64,000 bases of DNA from Diaporthe sp. PMI_573 (lineage: Eukaryota; Ascomycota; Sordariomycetes; Diaporthales; Diaporthaceae), in the NCBI GenBank assembly GCA_021399435.1, contig JAJTUP010000041.1, positions 310,001-374,000 of the forward strand, written 5' to 3'. The notes beneath the pieces are model-generated. The model did no database searches, was not told the DNA's origin, and saw only the letters and a program-made list of their open reading frames with translations. Position numbers and translations under genes: made by a program. Of the stretch, positions 32,276 to 44,435 are shown piece by piece. Numbering within the stretch: position 1 is the stretch's first letter; each line of letters starts with the position of its first letter.

Positions 32276-32736
32276 GTAGCTCTAGGCTGTTGCCGCGCCC
32301 AGAACGTGGCTTAAGATGTGCATCGTGTCTAGTAACAGAGCTTCAATACCTGCTGTGCCCCGCACCGTGCCTCCTGCAGGTGAAGCCAATTGGACAGCAG
32401 CGCAAGCGAGTCGATAGACCTGCAAGCCACTTGGAAATAAGCTCACAGGAGACCGGTCCCCTACGGGGTCCGCCAATGCCTTGAGGAACGAAACTGGCAA
32501 GCGAGGCACTTATCGAGTGAAAGAACAAGCCGGACAAGCCACTGAGTGGGCGGCTCGATAGTGGTAGCGCAAAGCTTTGTGACTTCCCCCCAGCCCCCCA
32601 AAAAAGCGCAATGGGTGGTAGTATAAAAGGAAAAGGAGGCCGATCGAAAGGCGGCCAATCACGGTGGCTTAGTTGGTGGCCCGGGGCTCTGTAGTTCAGT
32701 CATCACAGATCGCTTAGTCCGAGTTTACGAAGGAGG

Positions 32737-32773
32737 GCGCGGAAGGAAGATCCTTTGGTTCCAAAAGGCATAG
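32737..32773 (+). repeat. Hairpin-bearing repeat motif, copy 3
   Basis: GCGCGGAAGGAAGATCCTTT then GGTTCCAAAAGGCATAG. Both sides of the stem have changed together (CCTTTGG/CAAAAGG), leaving one unpaired position. Confidence 0.55.
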
Positions 32774-32942
32774 TGGCTATGGCGACGAGCATGTCTCAAG
32801 TTGGCTCGACAGATAGACTTTCCAAATCTACGTATAGCTGAGAAGGGTTGCAACGGTAGGCGTGGTAAAGACAAAGCGTGATGAGTCAACTTTCTCGAAC
32901 CAGAGCGCTTAAATCACCTCATGAGACAGCATCAATTCAAGC

Positions 32943-35749
32943 CTAGGTTGAAGTCCTACCGAGTTCAGAAGACAATGACCATCCCTGATCATCATGCCGC
33001 AGAAGACTCGACCTTAGGAAACGCAGTGGTCTTTCTAGGGAACCCGTTCGTTCAAAGACAGAGTTTGCGAGAGCCTTGCCGTGGTCGTACTGGATAACTC
33101 CTGGCCGGCGCATCTTCTCGAGAATGCAAAGTATCTGTGACGCTTCGTTCACCTTTTGCCTTTCGCTTCTGGCCTCCTCCTCGAAATCCTCTAGCAGCTC
33201 TATCTTGTCTTTATACGCAAGACGAGTATATAGGTTGGAGAAGATCATCCATGTAGGGTGTACAAAGATGCTTCCCGTGTCCTCTCTGCTTTTATAAAGA
33301 GCACGCGCCCAGATGTTGTTGGCATTCTTTAGTAGCATGGACCCACTGCCCTAGCATTGCAGGGCACAAAGATTCAGTGTTTTGGCGGTCCAAGATGGGC
33401 TCCCGAGATTAGAGAACATCTCGGAGACACTAATAAGACTATCCGCATTGAAGCTACAGCGACATGAACACTCCTCATATTTGAGGATTGCAAATGTAGC
33501 ATTCAAGTTTCCATTGGCAAGAAACTTAGGGCACCGCGACAGTGCGTCTCGGATCAGACAGAGCGCGTCTTGGCGCCTCCCACAGCTTTGCAAGAGTCGC
33601 GTGATGCCTATGAGTGTATGATCGAATCTCATAAGAGACCAACACTGTGCCGGCTGATCCAGAAGAAATGCAACTTTGCCGAGCTCCGCAGTTGTCATCT
33701 CATCATATCGCACTAGATGATCATCAAGACGGAGCGTCTCTAGTCTCGGTAAGATATGCACTGCATGGAGAGCTAGCTGCTGTTGCTCATAGATCCACTC
33801 GTGTGTCTTGATCAAAGGTGTTGAATATGATATTCCCGCCATGGCAAGACGAAGTAGCTCCTGGTCGGTTTTGCCACACACATACACACAGAGCCAGTCA
33901 TACACAACTCAATGCATGGAATAGGAGCCTTCGGAAATGTTGTTGTCGATAAGGCAGAGGTCCAGGAGGATCTTGATGACAGCAAAAAATCGAATCTTGG
34001 AGCCGAAGGTCCTAGTGAACCAATCTGGAATGTTGTTACCAATGAGACCGAATCGAATGGTGTTGTAAGTCAGATCAGAGGGCTCGAAATACGCGAACAG
34101 TTGCAGCAGCTGGAGTGCAGCGTAACAGTCACTGCCGAGGCCTTGCGCCGATGCTTTATCCTTCAAGATGGTGAGTGACGTCTTCCAAGTTGTCCGAATG
34201 CTTCCTTTGTCCGAGTCCACTGATAAGGAGCTGCTAGGGAGCGTATCAATCACTTCCTGCCTAGAAGAAGTGTAAAGTTCCAGGTAAGTATCCGGTCTGA
34301 GGTTTAAGGCATGAATGAAGCGACCTGCTTGGGAGATAGCCAGTGGTAACCCATCGAGCGTTTCCAAGAGCCATTTTTTGGCAAGGCTGCCCTCATTGCC
34401 TCTGGCCTGATTTGATCCACAAAGAGACTCGTTGAGCAGATGCATTGCCTCTTCCTTGGTCATACGTCTAACCCTCTTGCTGCGGCCAAGATTTGAGAGA
34501 CGCGCAAGGCGAGTCGTAATTAGAATCGAGCCGTGGTCTCTTGGGGGGAAGTACGACACAATGTCAGCGCCTCCTCCATCGGTCGGTTCCTTATCAACAT
34601 TATCGAAGATCAAAAGCCATGCGTTATTCTCTGCATGCGATAGCCAATGAATGACTCTCTTCGGCATGTCCTCCAGAGGGACTGTTTCGGAGGTTATGCC
34701 CGAATCCTTGGTTTGTGGCGCCGGAGCTTTAGTGATCCGGCGGTAAATCGCAGCAAAGCTCTTCAGAAGAGCCTCTTCACTCGACCCATCCCAAAAAAAG
34801 GAGGAGGTGAAGGCATCTTGGTGGTCTCTCGCGAACTTAATTGCCAGCTGTGTCTTCCCAATCCCCCCTAGTCCATACAGCACAAAGACCTTCCGCCTAG
34901 GCGATGCTCCAGGGAGCAGGCGTTCCTCTAGTGCTGTCATGTATTCATTTCGCGGGGTAAAATGGGGAATAATGTGTACCCGTTCTAGGTGGAATCCCAG
35001 AGCGAAGTCCTTGATGAGATCTGTACCCATTAGAAATTGTTAGCTTAAAGACTCCTAGGGGACAAAGAATCGATATCTGGACAAGATTTAGGTGGAAAAG
35101 TATTACCTCCAGGTTGATCCTCATGTAGGGCGAATGGCGTTCGGAAGGGGGCATGGCCTTGCGTACGTTCGATTAGCAGAGGCGAAGACAGTTTAAATGA
35201 TGAAGCAGCTAGAGAACGCTAGACAAACATTTTCTTCCCTGTAGCTGCACAACAGGCGGCTGGGCGATGACGGCGCTACCCTGCGATCGTGATGGATTGG
35301 TGTTTGACAAATTGAGATACCTCTGGTAGATCTGGCTGAGAACGTAGATAACTTTGTCGTACTCGGCGTCATGCGAAGCAAACTTGACGAGGTCCGAATA
35401 TGTTCGATCTATGGCTGCCGAGCCGCCTGAGACGCCCGTAGGCAAACAGCTGGTTGCTGAAGCCGGAGTGACGAGGCATCGGTAAGGACCGCACATTTTA
35501 TATTGTCCGGTTGAATCCTACAACGGAGTTGGCACCGGTGTCCCTAGTCATGGAAGACACTCACCTTGGCCGCGGTCCGCGACTGTCTTGTCTCATAAAA
35601 GCAGAAGAGTTCCAAATCCGCCCGCTTCAACACCCTGAAGAAGTCTCGCTTTTGGAATTCCAAGATCTGTGGATTCATAAAGTTGAGCGACTCAAGAAGG
35701 AGCCGGTTTGGCTGGTTATAGCCTACCTATGGGTCTATCAGCCTACGCA
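32943..35749 (-). pseudogene. Decayed STAND gene: alpha/beta-hydrolase remnant, NB-ARC and TPR-like C-terminus
   Basis: Family role: fungal NLR-like receptors that sense non-self and trigger responses. On the minus strand from ~35749, VGYNQPNRLLLESLNFMNPQ... and FFRVLKRADLELFCFYE match the end of the hydrolase-type N-domain; its catalytic part (GTPHRG) is absent. After an intron DRTYSDLVKFASHDAEYDKV links to the NTPase, main exon from 35030: P-loop GLGGIGKTQLA, kinase-2 LLIFDNVD, GSILITTR and GLPLAIS. An in-frame TGA at 33909-33911 falls in SMH-stop-VVYDWLC, and a TAG at 33351-33353 follows LNLCALQC, after which the frame continues as MLLKNANNIWARAL to 32943. Helical repeats with WTAKTLNLCAL and EILRRPG-type turns fit TPRs. 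The TAG could come from CAG and the TGA from CGA, as RIP would produce. The intron between 35030 and 35209 is tentative. Confidence 0.8.
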
Positions 35750-38634
35750 GAAGATGGAAGACAACAGAATAGCAGGTAGAAGCCAATAAAAGAACGTACT
35801 TCTGTTGATGGTCCGATTTAGCAAAGTACCTTACAGTATGCGGTCAGGTTGTTGGAATTAGGTCCATGTAATGCATTTATGTTTACAATTAATTACTGAT
35901 AATAATACTGTACTGTATAACCAGAGGTTATGGTTATGAGAGGAGCGTGGGGATTTGAAAAAACGTGAGGCTGTTCTTGGCCTTGAGTGGAAGTGCGCCA
36001 GCCGCGCGTTGCCTAAAGAACAACATGTAAATTGTATTCTCTACGGGCTTAAGGCCTATGACGAAAAGAGTATCTACGCAAAGGATCCTGCTAGGCAAAC
36101 TATCACCTTTAAGTCTTAGATTTTCCTTCTAAAGTAAGTATTATAATTTTATAAAACTTAAAGTATTTATTTTACTTTATATTTATTATATTATATAAAT
36201 TATTTTAAAAACAAATTAAGCTTAATTAGTTTTATATTATTATATAATTTATTTTCTTAAAACTTATTATATAAGTTAAAGTTAATTAAGTAGTATTTTT
36301 TAAACTATATAACGTAGTTTACCACCCAGCCGGTCATATCACCCAGCCGGTCAGTTTTTTTACATACAAAAAACGTCCGTGCCAACCCTACCAACTTCTT
36401 CAAACTAGGCCTAATTTGGATGCAAATTTCAGTATCGATTAGGATTTATATAATAAAGTTACATTTTAAATATTAAAGTTCTAACTTTTAAATATAATTA
36501 GTTATATTGGAAAAACTAAAAAAGACCTCTGTAATTTAGTTTTTCCGATATAACTAATTATATTTAAAAGTTAGAACTTTAATATTTAAAATGTAACTTT
36601 ATTATATAAATCCTAATCGATACTGAAATTTGCATCCAAATTAGGCCTAGTTTGAAGAAGTTGGTAGGGTTGGCACGGACGTTTTTTGTATGTAAAAAAA
36701 CTGACCGGCTGGGTGATATGACCGGCTGGGTGGTAAACCACGTTAGGTAGATTAAATGCTATTATAATGCTTATAAATAAAATAGTAAAGTTTTTGCTAT
36801 TGTTTAGGATGAGATCTACGGATTGAGGCCGGACATTGCCAAGACCTTCCGTTTCCTTGTTTCTTTTAAAAGACCTCGTTCTGAGATTAAAAACCAGAAA
36901 TAAGCATCTTGTATTTGATGAGCATCGGCGGCGCTTTGCCGGCGGCCAGTTCTTTGGTTACCCTACCAGCCCGGGCGATTACAATCACGAAGGATAACAA
37001 CTATCACCTCATAAATTTGCCAACTTTACGTTGCGCCATCGCCAGCTGCTGATTACAGAAACCCAGCATCGCTATAACGAAAGGTCCCCTAACAACCGAC
37101 TGAGGAAGAAATTGCGGATTCTTGCGTGGATCTTTACTGGGAGGTCCTGGCCCCATTCAGCGATGTCACCGTCATCTTTGTTGCAGGCTTTGTCGCCAAC
37201 TCTGTGCGTAGGTCCTGGAGCTTCCTCTCAATATACGCCTATATTCAGTCCGATATGACCAACGATGTCTCATTTATTGACAATGGTCTCGACAGTAGCC
37301 GCCGCCTTATTCCTTCTTGGGGCCGCACTAGTTGTCGCAGAACCCACTGGCACCTAGTGCGGGGTTGAACCTTCGCCTGGAACTCTGTCGAGTCAAAGAA
37401 CCCGAAACATCGACAGTTCTGCAGCCAAATGAGATGTCTTTCCACACACACCACCCTCACCCACTCGAAGCCTTTGGCCGGGGAAAGAAGAGCCCTGAAG
37501 CCGGAACTAGCCTCTCAGGATAAACCCCAAATTCTGCACGGACACCGCGGGATCCTTCCCCGAACCGACGCCTCTTCACCTTGCGAACAGACATAGGCAG
37601 GGTTTTTATGTAGCTCTGTAGAGTGGTGTCTCTGTTGGATGCCCCGGCTCTGGGCTGTGGATGTCCCCTGCCGCAGGCTGCAAACCTGCGTGGCTTTGAA
37701 AGGTCGAATGGGCCGTTATTAAAGGCCTGCCTGTGGAGAAAGCCTGTCATCATTAGGTCGCGCCCCGGCGACAGCGCGTCACTGGTCTCTTCAGCTGGCG
37801 CATTATGTGCAATCTCCACGTTCAGGGGGGTACAGCGCCAACGTCGACACGCCGGCGCTGCACCTAGATGCTTAACGCTGTACCCACGAAGCCAGCTGAC
37901 ACATCCGTCGCGCTATAAGGCATGAGGTCAACCTCTCGATAGGACGAGCCGTCAGCCGAGAGGATCTGTGCAACCCAGCTGTCCACCGCTACTCTTACCA
38001 CCTTGCTAGTGATAGTGGCTGGAAGTGGATCGACACCCAACTACAATTCTGTTGCCAGAATAGTGGTACCCGGCGTTCAGAAATCTTTAATCTCGCACAG
38101 CGAAACGCTGGCGTTCTGAGAAGCATTCTGTCGAAGCCTGCGCTTGTCATAACGGCTCAGATCACCGCGAGCAGCTCAGCAAGCAGGTGAATCTGGTTGG
38201 TAGAAGCCGTCTGGACCGGGTGCTTTCGCACGAGACCTGGTCGGCAAGCTCCACAACATCGAGAGATCGTCAAACGGCAAGGCCTGGTAGGCCTAGCTGG
38301 CTCTTGAAAGTGGAGAGTCCTTGTTCCCCATGGGAACTCGCTGTCTCGATGCAGCAATGACTCGTAACAACCCGGAACAAACCGTGCGCCAGCTAAACGC
38401 ATTGAGTGGCTGATTTGGGCTTGGAGAGGAGCCATTCAGCCCTGTCACGAAATGTGCCCCGTATTGGCTCATGCTTCCTCCTGACTGTTAGAAGTGTTTT
38501 TCCGCTGCATGTAAAGCTAGCTTTAGCATACTTAAACCACCCACCTCAGAGATTTATGAGTAGTGGAAAGTCGTGATCCGCCGCCAATTCGCAATCTCTC
38601 TTTACACTCGTCATCTCGACGATCCTAATTCAAG
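35750..38634. other. Gene-free region with AT-rich tract and foldback element
   Basis: Bases ~36120-36310 and ~36745-36800 are strongly AT-rich. The foldback element lies at 36312-36743. The frames at ~37030-37370 contain coding-like peptide (TEEEIADSCVDLYWEVLAPFSDV) preceded by TAA codons that could be CAA before mutation, so a dead gene fragment may be present; I cannot assign it. The region ahead of 38635 holds the SAT4-type gene's promoter. Confidence 0.5.
36312..36743. mobile_element. 432-bp foldback (long terminal inverted repeat) element with TA target duplication
   Basis: Two 209-bp arms (36312-36520 and 36535-36743) are near-perfect reverse complements around a 14-bp centre (AAAGACCTCTGTAA). 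The outer end carries two copies of CACCCAGCCGGTCA. TA dinucleotides at 36310-36311 and 36744-36745 flank it, as for Tc1/mariner-related elements. No ORF is present, so it would be non-autonomous. Confidence 0.85.
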
Positions 38635-39934
38635 ATGGCCGACACGGAGTCAACCGCTCCAAAATTGGTCTATGCCATGTCCATAATGACCACAATGGCC
38701 TTGGTGTTTATGGTCCTGCGTTTCATCTGCAAGGGAAGATACGGGAAGCCCGTGGGCTGGGACGATTACATCCTGGCCTCCTCGTGGGTATGTATGTCCT
38801 TCGTTAATCATGATGCACTGCTTCTTACGAGGGGTTGCAGATTTGTCTTGCTCTGTATGCCGCCCTGATAATCGCTTCGACCAAGCATGGCATCGGCTAT
38901 CATATCGATACCATCAATCCGGAAGACCTCGTCGTCGCAGTGAAATTTCTATTCATTGGCGAGTTCTTTGCGATTATCGCCGTGGCCATCAGCAAGACGT
39001 CCTTCGCGGTTACGCTACTTCGTCTAGCGGCCGCGAAGTGGCACAGAGTCCTGATCTGGAGTGTTATCGTTACTGTGAACCTGTCTATGTGGCTGTGCGC
39101 GATCATCATTTTCGTCCAGTGCTCACCCTCGGAGAAGCTATGGGATACCGAAGTAGAAGGCACCTGTTGGGACCCTCATATACAGATCGATTACTCAGTA
39201 TTCGCTGGATGTATGTTCCCACACCTCTTGACGCTTGAGTTTCATTGTGCCGTACTAACCTTCGCTCCCGATTAGCATGGTCTGCTGCGATGGACTTTGT
39301 CCTCGCCGTGTTCCCGTGGCTCCTGATCTGGGAGCTACAGATGAAGAGGATGGAAAAGTTCGGAGTAGGCGTTGCAATGAGCCTGGGAATCTTGTGAGAT
39401 CAGACTTTGACCCTGCAAGATTTCCCTGCTGATATTTTTACCAGGTCTGGTATTACAGCTATAATCAAAACAACATACATCATGCAGAGTGGACGTTGGT
39501 CGGACTTCACCTGTTCGTCTTGACCTAAGAACTATTGTTTTTTACTTACAAGCTGACTTTGGTTAGTCTTGTCAACAGACCTCCTCGTCTGGGCGGCCTC
39601 AGAATCAGCCGTTATCATAATCGCCGCTTCGATTCCCTTCCTCCGTCTTGTGGTCAAAGAAGTTTCCCAGAAATCATCTACCAAGACTCGAAGCCAAGCC
39701 TACAACCTCGATCGCTTCTGCGCTTATAGAAGCGGAATCTCAGCCGCTCAGACAAGGAGGGTTGTGGTTGTCGAGGCTACACCTATCAGACCAGACGATC
39801 ATAGCGACGGCAGTATTCTAGGAGATACGAAGGCTAAAGGCAGTGGGATTGTGAGGACCGATGAGATCACGATCGATTGTCGAGACGTTGACTTGGAAAG
39901 TCAGAATGAAAGCGAGAGGTTGACTCTGGACTAA
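38635..39934 (+). CDS. Seven-span SAT4/Pth11-like integral membrane protein
   Basis: Fungal rhodopsin-fold family (PF20684-type), some members of which act as receptors. Five exons: 38635-38787, 38841-39210, 39276-39393, 39445-39512, 39567-39934, giving 358 residues; introns are 51-65 bp. Marks of the family: FICKGRYGKPVGWDDYILASSW after the first span, KHGIGYHID, the KTSFAVTLLRL helix, CSPSEKLWDTEVEGTCWDP with paired cysteines, WSAAMDFVLAVFPWLLIWELQMKRMEKFGVGVAMSLGIL-SGITAIIKT and DFT-FLST-DLLVWAASESAVIIIAASIPFLR. The last junction was chosen so that the family's four residues lie between DFT and DLL. The cytosolic tail is charged. The N-terminus lacks a CFEM domain. Ligand and role are unknown. 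Confidence 0.85.
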
Positions 39935-41098
39935 GATTCGGACGCTTGTGTAATAACATGGGACTTCCCCCATGAATGTCGGCCCTAGGCTACATACTGT
40001 ACTGTACTAACCATGAATTCCTGTACTCGGCTATCCGAAGCCTGACTTATAAAGATTAATGGGCGATTTAGTATGTGGTATCACGTATCGATCCTTCAGA
40101 TATTTCCGCCGTTTCGTGCACAATCCCGGCTATCTAGCCATACATAGCCCCGGTGGCATCAGTATTTTACTAGATAGCCCTGCAGAAACCAACTTTGCCG
40201 CCTCCTTGCACCAATCAAGCAGTAATACAAGGGATACACTATATCAGGTGCCTGCTTGTTTTTTCTTCCTGTGAAGCAAGGGATACGCTGCAGGAGCCCG
40301 AGCACGCAAACGAACCCAAACGAATCCCACGCCGTCTGGGTCAAAAGGCAAACACTGCTGACAAACGATGCAAGGGATGCTGAATTTAATTACTCAGGCC
40401 CATGCTGTTCGGAGACCGGCAGCTGGTGTGCCCCGGTTAGTCTCAGTGTGCTCTTGGGCCGTTGTGGTTGACAGAACTGATGTGTCGTTGGCCAGTTCCG
40501 GCCGAACAAAAAGGGAGTGGAAAAGCGAGCCTGACGAACTTGTTTCGGGCTTTTTGTAATAAACTTCCAACTACGGATCAAAGTGTCTACCTATCTTGAT
40601 TGCGGTGTTCTCGTATTGTTACGTAATTAAAATCCGCTATCTTCAAAGATTGCAACCTTCATCGCAACTTCAAGGGTTATAAGGAAGATAACAGAAATTT
40701 TCCTTTATACCCTAGCTAAAACAACCTTGTTTAGGATTATCTTTAGGATTTGGAGCGAAACTCCACCTCTCCTCCCTTGAGAGCATTCTTTTCACGGCAA
40801 ATGCGTGGTTTCGTGGTTGAAAGAGCACAACGTGTGCCCATTGTGTCGGGCGCCCATCGAAAGCGACGTGAAATCAGTTGGCTAGCCCGAATCAGGCCCA
40901 CGTTTGACAAGACCAAGACACAAGCGTTCTTGGAGGCTCTGGCCCAGCATCATCCGTCATGCATTGAGGACCAACTTGGCGGTGTGCATACAAGGCATAA
41001 GCGAGCAGTGCCAAGCACTGCTGCTTAGTCACCCTCTCGTGGTTCAACAACCCCCGTGCGATCAGACTGAGTGCTATTCTAACAATTATAATACTAGT
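39935..41098. other. Intergenic region with a RING-H2 remnant
   Basis: Apart from the RING fragment at ~40746-40885, no gene is supported. Bases 40560-40740 are AT-rich. The right edge is the 8-bp target duplication of the Mutator-like element. Confidence 0.5.
40746..40885 (+). pseudogene. RING-H2 finger remnant with stop at a zinc-ligand position
   Basis: The frame reads RIWSETPPLLP-stop-EHSFHGKCVVSWLKEHNVCPLCRAPIESDVKSVG-stop. From the stop onward the spacing is C-x-H-x2-H-x2-C-x10-C-x2-C of RING-H2 ubiquitin ligases, with TGA (40778-40780) exactly where the cysteine should be; TGC or TGT to TGA needs one change. The upstream C-x2-C pair is missing, so the gene is truncated as well. Confidence 0.75.
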
Positions 41099-41106
41099 TT
41101 AAAGAT

Positions 41107-44100
41107 GAATCCGGATATTCGCGCACCCAAAATCGGATGCCGCGCACCTTTTTCTGACTAATCATGCCACCCCCTGTACCTGAATTTAAAAACACTATGG
41201 GTTCGCCATACAAATAGTCAACGTGATTACACCGACTAACATGCCACTACATACCACTATTCCCACACACTCAAGGGCACCAAATAAGCACTATTAGACC
41301 CAAACATTACCCACGTTACCCACATTATCGCCCACATTATCGCCTACATAACCTATCTAGTCGAATAGTAAGTCAATAAAGCCGGGCATCATGGCGACGA
41401 TCTCGTCCTGCGTTTCCTTGGCACCCTCGCCAGCACCAGTGCCCTCGCCGCCCTCGCCATCGCTATCAACGTCGCCAGCCGTGAGGTCTACGCATGGCAG
41501 CTGGTTAACAGTCCTCTATACCCCCGTCCGCTACTTTTTAGCCATTGGCCTTGAACTTGAGGGTATAGCCGCCGGCAACACCATACCTTTGGCTCTTCAC
41601 TTCTAAGGCTGGCGGTTGCTTTACCTCGTGAGCCCGGCCACTAGTTACTAGTCTCGCCAGACAGCTTCTCACTAGCCACCGCCGCTACGGCTGTCCTCTT
41701 CATCCAGGGACTGAAGGGTCGAGTCATTATGCTCGAAGGCCGAGTTAATGCGCTGAATTGAAGCCATCATCGCCCTCGTTTTATCGCCAGCCTTACTACC
41801 CAGACTGGTCGTCGTTGACGTCGTCCTCTTGCCCATTACGGCCTTCCCACGGCTGCTACTACCCTGAAAGACGCCTTCCTCGTTAGCTACAAATGTAGCT
41901 ATCTCACGAGGTCTCCCCTTAGTCGCCGTGACCTTCTTTAGCGAGAGGACCGTGAGAAGCGGGTTTTCGAGTGAGAGGTCATGGTCAAGCTAGTAAACTT
42001 CGTGAACATCTACCTTCTCGAGAGGAAGGTCTGCTTCCTCTTTATTAGCCATTTAATTAGCATAAATTAAGCTATACTGAGTGTAGATAGGGTAGTCGTA
42101 GCTTGAAGCTGTATAGTAGCCTTGTAGGGCTTTCTCTTGAAGTATCTTTAAAGCATACTACCTAGTACTCGCGAGAAGCTCTAGTGCCGGCCACGATACC
42201 TGGTAAGAAACCCTTCCTAGCCACTTCTACCCATTGAACTTCTAAAGCAAAAGTATCTTCTAGCAGGCTTCCTCGAGACAAAGCTCCTTAGCAGTATCCT
42301 TAATAGCCTTGTGTACAGCCTTGGCTAAGTAAAGAAGATTCCCTAGCCTGTAGCCCAAGTAAACCTTGATTTTCCGGTGTATATGCTCTGTAGAGGAGGT
42401 GGTCCGTAAGCCGAAGTTGAGGGTTTTACAGGTCTGGTGGCTGGCCCATTTAGCAACGATCTTTTTATCGTCATCGATATAGTAGGTCTTCAGGTAGTTT
42501 ATAATGGCCGTCTGGTCTGAAAACTTCTCTTAAAGGCGCTACTATGCCGTCTCGTAGACCTCATGATCTATAGAGTACTTTATAAACTTAAGAAGGTCAA
42601 ATAGGGCCTGTCGAGTGTAGGGGATGTCGTCTGGGACCTTTTTAGGTATCGTGGCTATGTTTCTCGCCAGCACATTAAGCCTGGCTTCCACGGCTTCCTC
42701 CTCTTCTTCAACATCTTCAGCTTTATCATCATCTACTTCTACTACCATCAAACCCACCAGCTTCCGCCACTTCTTCTTAATATATAGTACAACGTTTATA
42801 TTCATATAAAAGACACATAGCTGGTGCCGTGCATAAGGGAATTCAGACTCAAGGGCGTTAATTAGGGTATTATCATAGTCAGTGATGAAGAGGGTCAGGT
42901 CGTTGGCTTCGCAGTGGCGAAGCAGGAGGTAGACTTGCTCGAGAAGCCACCTGAAGCCGCTCTCTCTCTCGTTATCGACGACGCCTTGAAATAGCAACAG
43001 AATCTTCTTCGTATAGGTCAACGCCATACCTTAAAAGTACGGCATCTTCTTGTTATTAGTCAAGTATATGCAATCAAGCAATACGCTGTACGAGAAACGT
43101 CACTCTCAAAGCCACGCCATCTACTGCTAGCTACACCAAAAGATACCCGTGATATTATCCTTCTCGTCTTGAGTAAAGCAGTACCAGTAGCCTATCTTCT
43201 CTAGCCAGTCCAACTTTACTTAAAACAAAGTATAGATACCCTACTTATCTTTTCAAAAGCCCTGTAGCCAGTTCTTGAGGGTATTCGGCCTAAGCTGAAC
43301 CATAGGGTACTATTAACAGAGTAGTATTTCAAGTCACTTCAGCGTAGCATTTGTTGGGTTACGTGCTGCCCAGGTAAGGAATTCGTTATATGCTTCGGAT
43401 AGCTTTGCCCAGCCACACTACGCTTCAGGGACTTCATAAGGACCGTGATAAGTATATCAGCCTTCCTAGATCACGAGCCGCCATTTGCCAGACGTCTGTT
43501 TAATCATATAAGCCGTTACTCGCCATGTACAGCCAGCTTTTATCATGGTAGTATCTTTTTTTGTAGCAGTCAAGAGTCGCTAGGTACCGCAAGTATATAC
43601 CAACATCCACCTATTAGGCTTCGTACTATAGGACACCGTTAGCCAACCAGCAGTACTTGTAGCCTCGTCTAAATCAGCCTTCAGGTCCTCATAGGTATCA
43701 TATCTATCATTAAAGAGTTTCAGAAAGCCAGAAGGGTTGGAAAGTACTGGTTGGCAACGATTTGTGGCAGTAATGTTGGTGTTCCAATTATAACAGTCAG
43801 TCAGCCATTGCGCCTCGAGACCCGAATAATCAGGCACGTATACCATCGCCGCAACGCTACCAGTTTAATATCTAACTAGCTAGAGTATGTCTTTAATACT
43901 GAATTAATCAATTCCACGAAGCAATTAATCAATATCACGATGCGTTAATGGTGGGTGGGTGGGCTAATGTTGGTGGGTAGAGGAGGTTTGGCAGACTATA
44001 TACGCGTGGCTCTAAAACACACCATGTTGGGTGGTGAAGTACGCTGAATAGAAGGCTCTGATTGGCTGCAGCGCTGCTTATTAAGCAAAAGGTGCGCGGC

Positions 44101-44132
44101 ATCCGATTTTGGGTGCGCGAATATCCGGATTC
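41107..44132 (-). mobile_element. Mutator-like DNA transposon (MULE), degenerate
   Basis: A 3,026-bp element bounded by perfect 46-bp terminal inverted repeats (41107-41152 and 44087-44132; outer end GAATCCGGATATTCGCGC). Both sides carry TTAAAGAT (41099-41106 and 44133-44140), an 8-bp target duplication as expected for Mutator elements. The internal minus-strand transposase is interrupted. Left of it lies the RING remnant, right an AT-rich tract. Confidence 0.9.
41391..43846 (-). pseudogene. MULE transposase, broken by stops
   Basis: The best-preserved part (42542-43027) encodes ALTYTKKILLLFQGVVDNERESGFRWLLEQ, LTLFITDYDNTLINALESEFPYARHQLCVFYMNINVVLYIKKKW, the MULE/FAR1-like transposase core: TD-x-D with a following H-x2-C-x(n) segment. 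Further N-terminal coding survives at 43580-43846 (GLEAQWLTDCYNWNTNIT); sequence between and downstream contains many TAG/TAA codons, so no intact protein can be made. A C-terminal tail rich in charged residues appears near 41.6-42.0 kb. Confidence 0.75.
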
Positions 44133-44435
44133 TTAAAGATTTGGAATTTTAATAAGTAAGCTTATTTTTAATATAAATTATATTTTTATTTTTCATATTA
44201 ACTTTTTATATTTTTATATATTTAAATATTTAATAAATTATTAAATTTTTTTAAAAAGATTAATAAAAACTTTTAAATATTAACTAAGTTATATAAATTT
44301 TTAATATCCCTTATAATATATTAAATAATAAAATAAACAATTTATAAGTATATTAGCCCGATTATGTAAGCACACGTGCTTACGTAATACTAAATAAAAT
44401 AAGAATTATAATAATATATATTAATTATATATAAT

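Larger units (their letters stand above)
31346..32942. other. Gene-free region with three related 37-bp motifs
   Basis: Small frames are present, but none is supported by homology or splicing. It holds three copies of a motif that contains a short hairpin (31877, 32241, 32737). The upstream side of the gene at 31345 is here. Confidence 0.45.
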
